64,000 nucleotides of DNA from Ignavibacteriales bacterium (GTDB taxonomy: Bacteria; Bacteroidota; Ignavibacteria; Ignavibacteriales; Ignavibacteriaceae): assembly GCA_016709765.1 (NCBI GenBank), contig JADJMD010000009.1, positions 295,294-359,293 of the forward strand, given 5' to 3'. A model generated the notes under the pieces. It was not told the DNA's origin and ran no database searches. It saw only the letters and a list, made by a program, of their open reading frames with translations. Each line of letters starts with the position of its first letter. Position 1 is the stretch's first letter. Both the position numbers and the translations under genes were made by a program. Below, piece after piece: positions 9,300 to 18,513 of the stretch.

Positions 9300-9350
9300 A
9301 ATTATAGAGTCATAACGAGCAAAGCGAGATATCTGAACTCTAATACAGAT
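9300..9350. repeat. intergenic dispersed repeat between E1 and E2
   Basis: The 131-bp gap between E1 and E2 contains GTCATAACGAGCAAAGCGAGATATCTG at its centre (about 9309-9335), which resembles the GTCAT-type small repeats elsewhere in the window. No strong terminator with a T tract is visible, so read-through from E1 to E2 is possible. The remainder of the gap is AT-rich. Confidence 0.4.
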
Positions 9351-9384
9351 CGACATCACTCGCATTATTCGATAAATCGATTTA

Positions 9385-11490
9385 TTAATACTTAAGTAAA
9401 TCTTTTATTCCTTTGTAAATATCATCACGACTTGGTAAAACTGCATTTTCCAAGATTGGTGCATAAGGAATATGCGCGTCCTTTGCGGCAATTCTTTTTA
9501 CGGGTGCATCAAGATATTGAAAACAATTATCTGCAATACGAGCTGCAATCTCGGCACCAAATCCTCCAAACATCGTGTCTTCGTGGATTATAATTACTTT
9601 ATTTGTTTTTTTAACTGAGTTGTAAATTGTTTCTTCGTCCAAAGGAACAATTGTTCTAATATCAATTACTTCCACAGAAAAATCTTCATCTTCCAATTTC
9701 TTTGCGGCAATCATTGAATCCCATAAAGAAACTCCCCAGGATACTACCGTAACATTAGTTCCTTCTCTAACTACTTTTGCTTTACCAAATGATAACAAAT
9801 AATTCTCATCCGGCTCGGGTGTGATTGCAAAACTTTGTCTGTATAATCCTTTATGCTCGCAAAATAAAACCGGATCTTTAATTCTGCATGCTGTTTTAAG
9901 TAATCCTTTTGCATCCGCTGCATTACTAGGATATGCGATAAAAATTCCTGGAATGTGTGAAAAGAATGCTTCAATATTTTGACTATGACACAAACCACCG
10001 TGAATGTATCCGCCAACAGCAACACGAGTAACAACAGGTGCAGACCATGAATTATTAGAGCGATACCGCATTGGTGCCATTTCATTTTTCATTTGCATAA
10101 ATCCGGGAAAAATGTAATCTCCAAATTGAATTTCTACAACAGGTTTCATGCCTGTTAGCGACATACCAACCGCAACGCCCATTATACTTGCCTCAGCGAG
10201 CGGTGAGTTGAAAACTCTTTTTTTAGTAAACCTGGTTGATAAACCTTTTGTTGCCGTAAACACACCGCCTTTTCCATCTTCAATATCTTCACCAAAGATG
10301 AACATCTCAGAATTTTTTTCCATCTCTTCGTGTAATGCGTGATTAATGGCATCAACCATAACAATTTTATTTCCACTTGGTGTTGATGATTCATAATCAA
10401 GTGATTCTTTAAAACCACTTTCATCAAAAACATATTTTGTTGCTTCATCAGGTTTTGGGTCAGAGGAGTGCAGTGCCTTATCAGCGGCTTCGCTAATTTC
10501 CTCGTTGATTTTAACCTTTAAATCCTCATAATCTTTCTGATTTAGAAATCTTTTTTCCAGTAATACTTGAGCAAATTTTTCAATCGGACATTTCTTTAAA
10601 TCTTCTTCAAGTTCCTTCTTATCTCGATATTTTTTTTGATCATCTGAAGATGAATGAGATTCTAATCGCACAACATCTGCTTCGATAAGAGCAGGACCTT
10701 TACCACTTTTAATATATTCAATTGCTTCTTGAACCTTCTCAAAAGATTGGAAAAAATCCGTTCCATCAATTCTTGCACGATGAAGATTGTGAAATCCTTC
10801 CATCATCTCAGCAATTGAACTGTCTTTTCCTCCTGTTTGATTTGAAACGTGAACCGAGATTGCGTACTTATTATTCTGAATTACAAAAAGTACTGGTAAT
10901 TTTTCACGGCTAGCCCAATTAACGGCTTCGTGAAATTCACCCTGGGATGTCGTTCCTTCGCCACTGCTTACATAAGATATATTTCGTTCTCCTCTTTTAA
11001 CTGATGCTAATGCAGCTCCCACTGCTTGTAAAAATTGTGTACCAGTTGGAGATGATTGTGATGGTAGATTAAAATTTTTAGAACCCCAATGAACAGGTAA
11101 TTGTCTTCCTCCGCTTGCCGGATCATCCGCTTTTCCGAAAGTTCCTAGAAATACTTCTTCCGGAGTTAGACCAGCTGTTAACACAGTTGCCAAATCACGG
11201 TAGTACGGAAAAAACCAATCTTTTTTTGGATTTAGTGACAAACCAATTGCAAGCTGCACGGCTTCGTGTCCTGCACCGGCAATGTGAAAAAATGTTTTTC
11301 CTTGTCTAAGTAAATTCATTGCTTTATTATCAACATTTCGCGCTCGCAACATCGTTTTTAGAACTTGCAATAATTTATCTTTTGTAAATTCTTCTTTACC
11401 AACTTTTACCGTTTCATTTTTTCCATTTGTTGGTTTAATCGAACTTTTTTCTTTCGATTTTTTTTCTGTTGATGTTGTTTTCTTTGCCAT
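9385..11490 (-). CDS. 2-oxoacid dehydrogenase E1, alpha and beta fused
   Basis: 701 aa. After a lysine-rich N-terminus (1-40), residues about 40-370 form the E1 alpha part. This has the thiamine-diphosphate motif GEGTTSQGEFHEAVN and NNKYAISV. Residues about 375-701 form the E1 beta part (MVDAINHALHEEM, FGEDIEDGKGGVFTATKGL, HEDTMFGGFGAEIA). It decarboxylates a 2-oxo acid and passes the acyl group to E2 lipoate. The FHIAGAGHEAVQLAIG segment is branched-chain-type. Fused E1 is known in Bacteroidota and relatives. It lies 17 nt downstream of lipB. Substrate (pyruvate versus branched-chain oxo acids) cannot be settled from sequence alone. Confidence 0.95.
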   Translation of the reverse strand: MAKKTTSTEKKSKEKSSIKPTNGKNETVKVGKEEFTKDKLLQVLKTMLRARNVDNKAMNLLRQGKTFFHIAGAGHEAVQLAIGLSLNPKKDWFFPYYRDLATVLTAGLTPEEVFLGTFGKADDPASGGRQLPVHWGSKNFNLPSQSSPTGTQFLQAVGAALASVKRGERNISYVSSGEGTTSQGEFHEAVNWASREKLPVLFVIQNNKYAISVHVSNQTGGKDSSIAEMMEGFHNLHRARIDGTDFFQSFEKVQEAIEYIKSGKGPALIEADVVRLESHSSSDDQKKYRDKKELEEDLKKCPIEKFAQVLLEKRFLNQKDYEDLKVKINEEISEAADKALHSSDPKPDEATKYVFDESGFKESLDYESSTPSGNKIVMVDAINHALHEEMEKNSEMFIFGEDIEDGKGGVFTATKGLSTRFTKKRVFNSPLAEASIMGVAVGMSLTGMKPVVEIQFGDYIFPGFMQMKNEMAPMRYRSNNSWSAPVVTRVAVGGYIHGGLCHSQNIEAFFSHIPGIFIAYPSNAADAKGLLKTACRIKDPVLFCEHKGLYRQSFAITPEPDENYLLSFGKAKVVREGTNVTVVSWGVSLWDSMIAAKKLEDEDFSVEVIDIRTIVPLDEETIYNSVKKTNKVIIIHEDTMFGGFGAEIAARIADNCFQYLDAPVKRIAAKDAHIPYAPILENAVLPSRDDIYKGIKDLLKY

Positions 11491-11507
11491 TAAAAAACCT
11501 TATTGTT

Positions 11508-12191
11508 TTAGGAAACTAAACTTAATATGTCTTCTTTCGATTTAAATTCAATCTGGTTATAATTAAAAACCTTACTAAAATGATGAATAATTTTTTCTTT
11601 CACCTCTTTAATAATTATTTCTTTTTGTGATTCTTTACTCAAAGAGGTAACAGCTTTATCGGATATTCCGCATGGAATTATACCATTAAACAAATTCAAA
11701 TCAGTATTGATATTAAAAGCAAAGCCGTGCATTGTAATCCACCTGCTAACTTTAATTCCTATCGCACAAATTTTTCTATCTGCTATCCAAACACCTGTGT
11801 ATTTATCAACTCTACTTCCATTCAAACCATAATCTGCACAAACTTGAATAATAACTTCTTCAATCGCTCTTAAATATTTGTGTGTATCCTGTTTCCAATT
11901 TGTAAGGTTAATAATTGGATAACCAACTATTTGTCCCGGACCGTGATAAGTAATGTCTCCACCACGATCTATATCGTAAACGGAAATTTTATTATCTTTT
12001 AAATAATTTTGATCACCTACTAAATTTTGTTTATCCGCAGTTTTACCGAGAGTATAAGTGTGCGGATGTTCGAGAATAAAAAATACATCATCAATTTTGT
12101 TTTCTACTCTTAACAGATGAATATTCTTTTGCAAATCCCATGCTTCTTTGTAATCAATTGAATCTAAATCACAATAAACAAATTTTCTCAA
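11508..12191 (-). CDS. lipB: lipoyl(octanoyl) transferase
   Basis: 227 aa. It transfers octanoate from acyl-ACP to the lipoyl domains, the first step of lipoate formation. Signature RGGDITYHGPGQ is at 76-87. The catalytic lysine is in IGIKVS (Lys147) and the catalytic cysteine is Cys174 in IPCGISDKAVTS. It overlaps lpd by 4 nt (ATGA) and precedes the E1 gene. The octanoyl transferase is therefore made together with the complex that needs lipoate. No lipA was seen in the window. Confidence 0.96.
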   Translation of the reverse strand: MRKFVYCDLDSIDYKEAWDLQKNIHLLRVENKIDDVFFILEHPHTYTLGKTADKQNLVGDQNYLKDNKISVYDIDRGGDITYHGPGQIVGYPIINLTNWKQDTHKYLRAIEEVIIQVCADYGLNGSRVDKYTGVWIADRKICAIGIKVSRWITMHGFAFNINTDLNLFNGIIPCGISDKAVTSLSKESQKEIIIKEVKEKIIHHFSKVFNYNQIEFKSKEDILSLVS

Positions 12192-13591
12192 ATATGTATC
12201 GCCTCACCATAAGCATTAGCAGCAGCTTCCATAATCGATTCTGATAAAGTTGGATGTGCATGAACAGTTTTAATTATTGAGTGTCCAGTCGCTTCCATTG
12301 CTCGTGCAAGCGCAACTTCAGCAATAAGCTCTGTTGCTTCACTTCCGATAATATGACCGCCAAGTAATTCGCCGTATTTAGCATCGAAAATTAACTTAAC
12401 AAATCCTTCACGTTCCCCAACGGCAAAAGCTTTACCACTTGCCATAAAAGGAAACTTTCCAATTTTTAAATCATAGCCAAGTTCGCGTGCTTTTGCTTCG
12501 GTCAATCCAACACTTGCAACTTGAGGTTGGCAATATGTACAACCTGGAATATTTTCATAATCAATCTCCGGATTTTTAATTCCTTTTATTGATTCAACAC
12601 AATGAATCCCTTCAGCAGATGCAACGTGTGCAAGCCACGGCGGACCAATAACATCGCCAATTGCATAAATATTTTTAATATTTGTTTGATAAGTTTTTTT
12701 ATCAACCTTAATATGATTCTTAAATAATTCGATTTTCAATTCTTCTAATCCAAAACCTTCAACATTTCCGGTTACACCGATTGCACTTAATACCTTATCA
12801 GCGCTTAATTCTTTTTTCTGTCCGTTTTGATTTATCGTAACTAAAACTTTTTTTCCTTTTACTTCAGCTTTTTCAACAGTTGTCTTAGTAAAGATTTCAA
12901 TTCCACGTTTCTTAAAATTCTTTTCAAGTGCCTGTGAAACTTCAACATCTTCAACAGGTAGAATATTATCAAGCATTTCAATCACAGTTACCTTTGTCCC
13001 TAAAACAGAATAGAAATATGCAAATTCAATTCCAATTGCGCCGGCACCAATTATTATTAATTCCTTTGGTTGTTCGGGAAGATTCATCGCCTCAGTACTT
13101 GTAATAATATTTTTTCTATCAATAGGAATATTTGGAAAAGTTTTTGGGCGGGCACCTGTTGCAACAATAATGTTATCTGAGTTTAATGTTTCAGTTTGTT
13201 TGCCGTCTTTGTCCAAAATAGCAATTTCATTTTGACTGATTAGTTTACCAAAACCCCGAATCCTATCAATCTTATTTTTCTTAATCAGCATCTCAACATT
13301 TTTTGTAATCTTATCGGAAATGCCACGGCTTCTCTTTATTATCTCATTAAAATTGAAGGAAAGTTCTTTTGTGTAGATTCCAAAATCTTTACCATGATTC
13401 TTAATATTATCAAAAATCTCAGCGTTTTTTAGAAGTGATTTTGTTGGAATACAGCCCCAATTCAAACAAATTCCGCCTAAATTATCCTTATCAATTACAA
13501 CTGTTTTAAATCCTAATTGTGCTGCTCTTATTGCAGCGACATATCCACCCGGACCACCACCGAGAATAGCAATTTGATATTTGTTAGTCAT
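12188..13591 (-). CDS. lpdA: dihydrolipoyl dehydrogenase (E3)
   Basis: 467 aa, normal length. The FAD-binding GGGPGG is at 11-16 and the redox disulfide is Cys42-Cys47 in GGICLNWGCIPTKS. The NAD-binding motif is IIGAGAIGIEFA near 181-192, and the C-terminal HAHPTLSE carries the active-site His-Glu pair. It reoxidises dihydrolipoamide of E2. It is the first gene of the lpdA-lipB-E1-E2 run. The 215-bp divergent spacer to the rhodanese gene presumably holds promoters for both directions. Confidence 0.97.
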   Translation of the reverse strand: MTNKYQIAILGGGPGGYVAAIRAAQLGFKTVVIDKDNLGGICLNWGCIPTKSLLKNAEIFDNIKNHGKDFGIYTKELSFNFNEIIKRSRGISDKITKNVEMLIKKNKIDRIRGFGKLISQNEIAILDKDGKQTETLNSDNIIVATGARPKTFPNIPIDRKNIITSTEAMNLPEQPKELIIIGAGAIGIEFAYFYSVLGTKVTVIEMLDNILPVEDVEVSQALEKNFKKRGIEIFTKTTVEKAEVKGKKVLVTINQNGQKKELSADKVLSAIGVTGNVEGFGLEELKIELFKNHIKVDKKTYQTNIKNIYAIGDVIGPPWLAHVASAEGIHCVESIKGIKNPEIDYENIPGCTYCQPQVASVGLTEAKARELGYDLKIGKFPFMASGKAFAVGEREGFVKLIFDAKYGELLGGHIIGSEATELIAEVALARAMEATGHSIIKTVHAHPTLSESIMEAAANAYGEAIHI

Positions 13592-13672
13592 AAAAAAATA
13601 ATCCTGATTAGTTGCTTTTGGTGGGCAAATATATACAGCATATCAAAAAAATGAAATGAATTAGCTCGCTTT

Positions 13673-13690
13673 TATGACTTGCGAGTCATA
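13673..13690. repeat. small inverted repeat in divergent spacer
   Basis: A perfect 7-bp inverted repeat, TATGACT (13673-13679) and AGTCATA (13684-13690), with a 4-nt loop. It lies between lpdA and the divergent rhodanese gene. Because neither gene ends here, a terminator role is unlikely. It may be an operator or another member of the small palindrome family. Confidence 0.35.
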
Positions 13691-13806
13691 TTGAAGTAAA
13701 TCTAATTATTTTCTTCATATAAGAGATGTTTTTGCACTTTTTTATCTCTTGAAATATTTTTATTCTATATTTGCATTCAAATTTTGCAATAAATATTTGG
13801 ATAAAA

Positions 13807-14124
13807 ATGAACGATGTTATAAATCTTAGTGCACCTGACTTTTCTGATAAAATTATAAATGATAATTCGGCTGTTATAATTGACGTACGCACACCTCAAG
13901 AATTTAATGATGGACATATTCCAAATTCTCTGTTAATCGATATTTACAATCCAACTTTTTCTGAAAAAATTACAAAGTTGGATAAAGAAAAAAAGTATTA
14001 CATTTACTGCAGAAGCGGAAACAGAAGTTATTATGCTGGTGTTTTTATGCTTGAGCAAGGTTTTACAAATGTTCATCATCTTGAAGAAGGAATACTTTCC
14101 TGGACAGAAAAACTTGAAAAGTAG
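13807..14124 (+). CDS. single-domain rhodanese-like protein
   Basis: 105 aa from the ATG at 13807; an upstream in-frame TTG at 13771 is rejected because the domain begins after the ATG. The rhodanese loop CRSGNRS lies at 68-74 with the catalytic Cys68. IIDVRTPQEFNDGHI (24-38) is the conserved N-terminal half. It is predicted to carry persulfide sulfur in the cytoplasm; the partner is unknown. TATATTTG at 13766-13773 resembles the TAnnTTTG promoter element of Bacteroidota, but no convincing partner element was found. The next gene overlaps or abuts its stop. Confidence 0.9.
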   Translation: MNDVINLSAPDFSDKIINDNSAVIIDVRTPQEFNDGHIPNSLLIDIYNPTFSEKITKLDKEKKYYIYCRSGNRSYYAGVFMLEQGFTNVHHLEEGILSWTEKLEK

Positions 14125-15190
14125 TTTGAATTTTTCAAATAAAATAATTTCAGAATTAGAAGGCATTTCTTACAACTATCAAATCTCCATTCTTAAATTA
14201 ACCGCACTTTGGGCTTTTAGCGAATCCGCATTTGGCGGAATACTTCATGCACTTACAATTCCCTTTCGTGGTTTATTTATAAATGCAGCAGCAGTCCTTT
14301 TCATTTCGTTGATTGCATTGTTTTCTAAAAACAGTAAAGATATTCTAAAATCAACATTAATTGTAATTTTAATTAAAGCACTAGTAAGTCCTCATTCACC
14401 ATTAACCGCATACTTTGCAGTTAGTTTACAAGGCTTACTCGGCTACTTATTATTTTTTTCAAAAAAATTTTATCGCTCGTCTGCCTTAATGCTTGGGATA
14501 TTGACACTGTTTTTTTCAGGGATACAAAAAATTGTTGTGCTTACTATTCTATTCGGGAATACTTTGTGGAAATCAATTAATATTTTTATAAACCAAGTGT
14601 TAAAAGAGTTTTTAAGTTTAGGCATTTATCCCGATGTGCATTATGGATATTTGTTGATGGGTATTTATGTATCAATACATATTTTGGCCGGAATATTTAT
14701 TGGATTTTATGCAGGCAGGCTGCCAAAAATACTAAAATATTATTCTCAGCAAATACCAAATAATATTTTGGATGGATCAGAAAATGAGATTCCTCGTAAA
14801 GACAAAAAGAAGAAAAAGAAAAGCTGGCTATTTCGACCAACCGGGATTATTGTACTTGCAGTTTCAATAGCTGTTTTAATTTTCACATACTTATCCCCTA
14901 CAAATACCAATATTGCTGGGATTGACATTATAATAATGCTTATCAGGTCTGTTGTGCTTACTTTTATTTGGTATGTGCTGCTTGCTCCGATTGTAAAAAA
15001 AGTTTTTAATAAATATTTATCAAATAAAAAATCTATTTATGCAAAAGAAATTGATGAGATGATCAACATGTTTCCCCAGTTCAGAAAGATTTTATCTTAT
15101 TGCTGGAAAAATTCACAGAGTAAAGCAGGATTAAAAAGAATTCATTATTTTTTATCAACTTCATTTTATTATTTAATATTAATTAAATAA
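14114..15190 (+). CDS. multi-pass membrane protein of unknown function
   Basis: About 355 aa. There is no ATG near the rhodanese stop; TTG at 14114 or 14126 are the most reasonable starts, giving overlap with or immediate succession to the rhodanese stop (14122-14124). The N-terminal half has several helices (ILKLTALWAFSESAFGG, ALTIPFRGLFINAAAVLFI, LLMGIYVSIHILAGIFIGF), vaguely like ECF-transporter S-components. A lysine-rich loop (RKDKKKKKKS) precedes two further helices. I do not recognise the family. Coupling to a rhodanese hints at sulfur or metabolite transport, but that is inference. Confidence 0.6.
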   Translation: MKSSLNFSNKIISELEGISYNYQISILKLTALWAFSESAFGGILHALTIPFRGLFINAAAVLFISLIALFSKNSKDILKSTLIVILIKALVSPHSPLTAYFAVSLQGLLGYLLFFSKKFYRSSALMLGILTLFFSGIQKIVVLTILFGNTLWKSINIFINQVLKEFLSLGIYPDVHYGYLLMGIYVSIHILAGIFIGFYAGRLPKILKYYSQQIPNNILDGSENEIPRKDKKKKKKSWLFRPTGIIVLAVSIAVLIFTYLSPTNTNIAGIDIIIMLIRSVVLTFIWYVLLAPIVKKVFNKYLSNKKSIYAKEIDEMINMFPQFRKILSYCWKNSQSKAGLKRIHYFLSTSFYYLILIK

Positions 15191-15193
15191 CAG

Positions 15194-15226
15194 ATTGTCA
15201 TTTCGTATTTGATACGGAATCTCAAA
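15194..15226. repeat. small palindromic repeat
   Basis: A hairpin with arms CGTAT (15204-15208) and ATACG (15212-15216) in the context GTCATTTC...GGAATCTC, the same frame as the other small repeats here. It follows the membrane-protein stop by a few bases and could form a weak terminator, but there is no T tract. Confidence 0.45.
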
Positions 15227-15317
15227 GGTTCTTAGTAGTTTTCCACTTTTGTGGAATTAACTTAAACTCAATTACAGTTTTAGTATTTTTAATATTTATT
15301 CTTAAAGGAGATCTCAA

Positions 15318-15623
15318 ATGTCACAATTACCAAAACGATTTGAAAAGTTTCAGAAGGACTACCCAGAGGTTGCAAATGCCTATGAGCAGCTTGGAAAAGC
15401 AGTCCATAATTCTGGTCCTCTTGATGATAAAACACGAGCGTTGATAAAACTTGCTATCTCAACAGGAGCAGGATTAGAGGGTGCCGTCCATTCTCATACT
15501 AGAAAAGCAATAGAACTTGGGATTACAAAAGAAGAAATAAGACAAACAGTTTTGCTTGCTTTGCCAACAATAGGGTTACCACCTACTATGGCAGCTATGA
15601 GTTGGGTTGATGATATTATTTAA
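15318..15623 (+). CDS. carboxymuconolactone decarboxylase family protein lacking the CxxC
   Basis: 101 aa with a strong ribosome site (AAAGGAGAT) 7-8 nt before the ATG. The CMD fold is evident from LDDKTRALIKLAI (33-45), then GLEGAVHSHTRKAIELG and EEIRQTVLLALPTIGLP. AhpD-type peroxidase members have CxxC before the conserved His; here the site reads AVHSH with no cysteine. It therefore belongs to the cysteine-less CMD subset and should not work as a thiol peroxidase. The substrate is unknown. It is transcribed alone, convergent to the STAS gene. Confidence 0.88.
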   Translation: MSQLPKRFEKFQKDYPEVANAYEQLGKAVHNSGPLDDKTRALIKLAISTGAGLEGAVHSHTRKAIELGITKEEIRQTVLLALPTIGLPPTMAAMSWVDDII

Positions 15624-15660
15624 AACGTAAATATTTTAATTCTAAAAAAGAGTTACTTGA

Positions 15661-15993
15661 CTAATCTTTTAATGCTTCTTCAACTGAATCATATTTTTGA
15701 AATATAATATCCACTTTAACTTTTTGAAGTGTCTCCATTATATTCTCAGGAACGGCAGCTAATTTAAAATTACTTCCTTGGTTTGTTGCTGTGGTATAAC
15801 CATAGATTAATATTCCGATACCCCAACTAGATATAAACTTCACTTCACTTAGATCAACAATAATAGTTTTCTTATTATTCCCAAGACTCGATTGTATAGC
15901 CTCATGAAAATCGTTAGCCTCATACCCTAACATCATTTCACCTTCCAGGTTAATGATTACAGCTTTCTCAGTTTCTTTAGTTTTTACTTTCAT
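15661..15993 (-). CDS. STAS domain anti-sigma factor antagonist
   Basis: 110 aa, a complete SpoIIAA/RsbV-type STAS domain. TIIVDLSEVKFISSWGIGIL (44-62) contains the serines (Ser55/Ser56) at the usual phosphorylation site. In partner-switching systems the phosphorylated form is dephosphorylated by a PP2C-type phosphatase and then binds an anti-sigma kinase. The gene directly upstream (16032-18149) encodes such a phosphatase, so the two form a natural pair. No anti-sigma kinase or sigma factor is next to them. Confidence 0.9.
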   Translation of the reverse strand: MKVKTKETEKAVIINLEGEMMLGYEANDFHEAIQSSLGNNKKTIIVDLSEVKFISSWGIGILIYGYTTATNQGSNFKLAAVPENIMETLQKVKVDIIFQKYDSVEEALKD

Positions 15994-16031
15994 TATAATT
16001 TCCTTTTACTTTTTACAGTTTAAGTTAAATA

Positions 16032-18149
16032 TTATTTCACTTTTAATGCAACCATAGTAATATCATCCTCTTGCTCTTTGTTCTCTGCCCATTCATCATT
16101 TATCTTTATTATTTCTCTGATTATTTCATTAGCAGATAGGTCTTTCATATTAAAAAGCAATTTTTTCCCTTTATCCCACCCAAATATTTGTTTCTTTACA
16201 TTCATTCTTTCAGCAATACCATCCGTAAGCACAAGTATAATATCACCTTTAAAAAGTTCGTAATTGTATAGCTCATACTTAAAATTTGGAAATCCGCCTA
16301 ATGGTGGGCCACCGGATTCTATTTCAATAATATTTTTTGTGCTGCTTTGATAATATAATATTGGGGGCATTCCTGCACCAACTACCTGCAATTGATTATT
16401 ACTAATTCTAAGAAAATGAAGAGACATATACATTGGTTGTAGCTTCATTGAAATTAGTGAATTATTGAATTGTGAAATTATATTATCAAGATCCGGTTGT
16501 GGAGATAAATTTAAAAATAATCCTTTGGAGACACTAACCAGCATACCAGCATTTAATCCATGACCAGTTGCATCACCAACAACTGCAGTCAAAGTATTTT
16601 TGTCAGATAAATGAAAATCATAATAGTCGCCACCAACTTCTGTAGCTGTTTTCATATAAACTGCTATGTCAAGATTTGGTAAAGTTGGTATTTCTTTTGG
16701 GAGCATAGAAAGTTGTAGTTTACGTGCCTGATCAAGTTCTTTGGTTTTTCGTTCATTCTCTGCTCTTTCTAATTGAGCCATTAATTTTAGTTCAGCATTT
16801 TGTCTTTCCTGTTCAATTTGTTTATCTGAAAGTTCTTGCACGGTCACAATTTTTTCTTCCAGATCACTTTGAGTTTTACCGTAAGATTTTGCAAGATATA
16901 TAGCCATAAAGATGGGAAGTATAGTAATCGTCAATACCATTGTCACAGAAGCAATTGACTCCAATACAGTTTCTGGAAGTTGAGGAATAATTAATATTTG
17001 TCCTAATACAAATACCAGGAATAAAATAGCTCCAACTGATAAAATCCATATATTATTTACTTTTCTTATAATACCTATTACAAAAACTCTGATACTTTCA
17101 ATTGTCATTATCGCAATTACAATAGCAAAAGGCATGATATTATCAAAAATTCCTACTGTGCCAAAGAAAGCAAAAACATTAATGACGATGAAAGCAGTTA
17201 AGAAAAGCCAGAATAATTTAATAATCCGCTTATAGACAGATTCGTAAATGAACAAGAGGAAAAAAGTAAAGACTAACGAAAATGCAATGAATTGTACTAT
17301 TCTATAAATAGCCACAAGCTTTAGAGCTGGATTTCCTATAAATTGTAAATCAGTCGAAGCTGACATTAAAAAGATTCCGAAAACAAAAAGCGCAAAGTAG
17401 AGATTTTGTTTTTGTTTCAAATAGAAAAAATAAAGTAGAAAAAATATTAGTGAGAATGCAAGAGTAAATCCGTTTATTCCCCAATCGGTTGAAGTTCTTT
17501 CTTGTTTAAGAACAAGTTCTGATTTGATATTATTATTGAAGTCAAAAATACTTATAGAAAAACCTAAATGGCTAAAAAATTTATTATAGAAATATTCCCA
17601 ACCTAAGTGACTATGGTTTGAGTACCGCACAGCTATTGTATATACCGTATTTGAATCAAAAGAAAAAACAAAGGGTGTATTGAATGGATCAAAAAACTCT
17701 TCATCTGCTTTATTCTTACTTACTTTTCCAAATTCAAAAATCTTTTTCCCGTTAAGATAAATCTCAGAAGCGCCATCTTGATGGATATAAGCACCAATAG
17801 TTTTATTTAAAAGAGTTGAATCAATTTTTATTACTTTCCTGAACCACCCAATCCCATTCCATTTTTCTGCTTCTGGTTTTAACATATCCATCCAGGGATC
17901 CACTAATTCCCATTTACTATCATCATAATTTGGTTCTGCCCACAAAGTATCATCACCCGGGGAATATCGCCATTTAATCTCATCTACAGGTAGCGAGCTA
18001 GGCGCAGCTAAATAGAAGCCAAAGCTTCCATAGAAAGTTCCAGTCATTAAGGATTCTTCGGAAATAAATAATGCATCTTTTGATTGAGCATAAATATTTG
18101 CAAAGAATAAAATGAAAGAAATAATTAGCAGCTGAAGGAAGCGATTCAT
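16032..18149 (-). CDS. 7TM sensor with SpoIIE/PP2C serine phosphatase
   Basis: 705 aa. The order is a signal peptide (1-21), a periplasmic beta-rich domain (about 30-215, with WRYSPGDD and GAYIHQDGASEIYLNGKKIF typical of 7TMR-DISM sensory domains), about seven membrane helices (about 225-425), a coiled coil (about 430-490, KIVTVQELSDKQIEQERQ), and a SpoIIE-type phosphatase. Metal-site motifs are GGDYYDFH and VVGDATGHGLNAG, with VLTDGIAE and DDITMV near the end. It should sense an extracytoplasmic ligand and dephosphorylate a STAS protein, most simply the product of the next gene 38 nt downstream. The ligand is unknown. Confidence 0.92.
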   Translation of the reverse strand: MNRFLQLLIISFILFFANIYAQSKDALFISEESLMTGTFYGSFGFYLAAPSSLPVDEIKWRYSPGDDTLWAEPNYDDSKWELVDPWMDMLKPEAEKWNGIGWFRKVIKIDSTLLNKTIGAYIHQDGASEIYLNGKKIFEFGKVSKNKADEEFFDPFNTPFVFSFDSNTVYTIAVRYSNHSHLGWEYFYNKFFSHLGFSISIFDFNNNIKSELVLKQERTSTDWGINGFTLAFSLIFFLLYFFYLKQKQNLYFALFVFGIFLMSASTDLQFIGNPALKLVAIYRIVQFIAFSLVFTFFLLFIYESVYKRIIKLFWLFLTAFIVINVFAFFGTVGIFDNIMPFAIVIAIMTIESIRVFVIGIIRKVNNIWILSVGAILFLVFVLGQILIIPQLPETVLESIASVTMVLTITILPIFMAIYLAKSYGKTQSDLEEKIVTVQELSDKQIEQERQNAELKLMAQLERAENERKTKELDQARKLQLSMLPKEIPTLPNLDIAVYMKTATEVGGDYYDFHLSDKNTLTAVVGDATGHGLNAGMLVSVSKGLFLNLSPQPDLDNIISQFNNSLISMKLQPMYMSLHFLRISNNQLQVVGAGMPPILYYQSSTKNIIEIESGGPPLGGFPNFKYELYNYELFKGDIILVLTDGIAERMNVKKQIFGWDKGKKLLFNMKDLSANEIIREIIKINDEWAENKEQEDDITMVALKVK

Positions 18150-18513
18150 TTAATTTAAATTGATGTTTTTAGATAATAGATTAGCTTAAATAGATTGCAT
18201 TATTTATTTTAACATAAATATAGTTCAGAATAAATCCAATGATCTTTTTGATTATTTTCAGCTAATTATTACTATTTAACAGATTTATTAAGCAATAAAA
18301 TTTAGAAAATAATTTTAAATTTTTATTCTTAAAATACGCTAGGCACTACTCTTTTAAATTATAAAAGAAGTTTATAAAAAAAATTTCAGTGATTTACCAT
18401 AAATAAAATTACCAGCGTAATTGTAAATAATAACTGGAGTTGTAATATTTAAAGTATGTAATAATAAAAGGGCATCACTGAGATGCCCTTTTATAGACTA
18501 TTAGAAATTATAA
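18150..18513. other. AT-rich intergenic region
   Basis: A 364-bp gap between the phosphatase start and the porin stop, both on the minus strand. Apart from the terminator at 18466-18492 it is AT-rich without a supported gene. It probably holds the promoter of the phosphatase gene near 18150-18300. Confidence 0.6.
18466..18492 (-). terminator. intrinsic terminator of the porin gene
   Basis: A perfect 11-bp inverted repeat, AAAAGGGCATC (18466-18476) and GATGCCCTTTT (18482-18492), with a 5-nt loop. On the minus strand it is followed by TTTTATTATT. It sits 22 nt downstream of the porin stop. The hairpin is symmetrical, so it could also work in the other direction, but no plus-strand gene ends here. 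Confidence 0.9.

Noticed and set aside
13771..13806. TTG start giving 12 extra residues on the rhodanese
   Set aside because: The conserved domain begins after the ATG at 13807 and the upstream DNA looks like promoter sequence.
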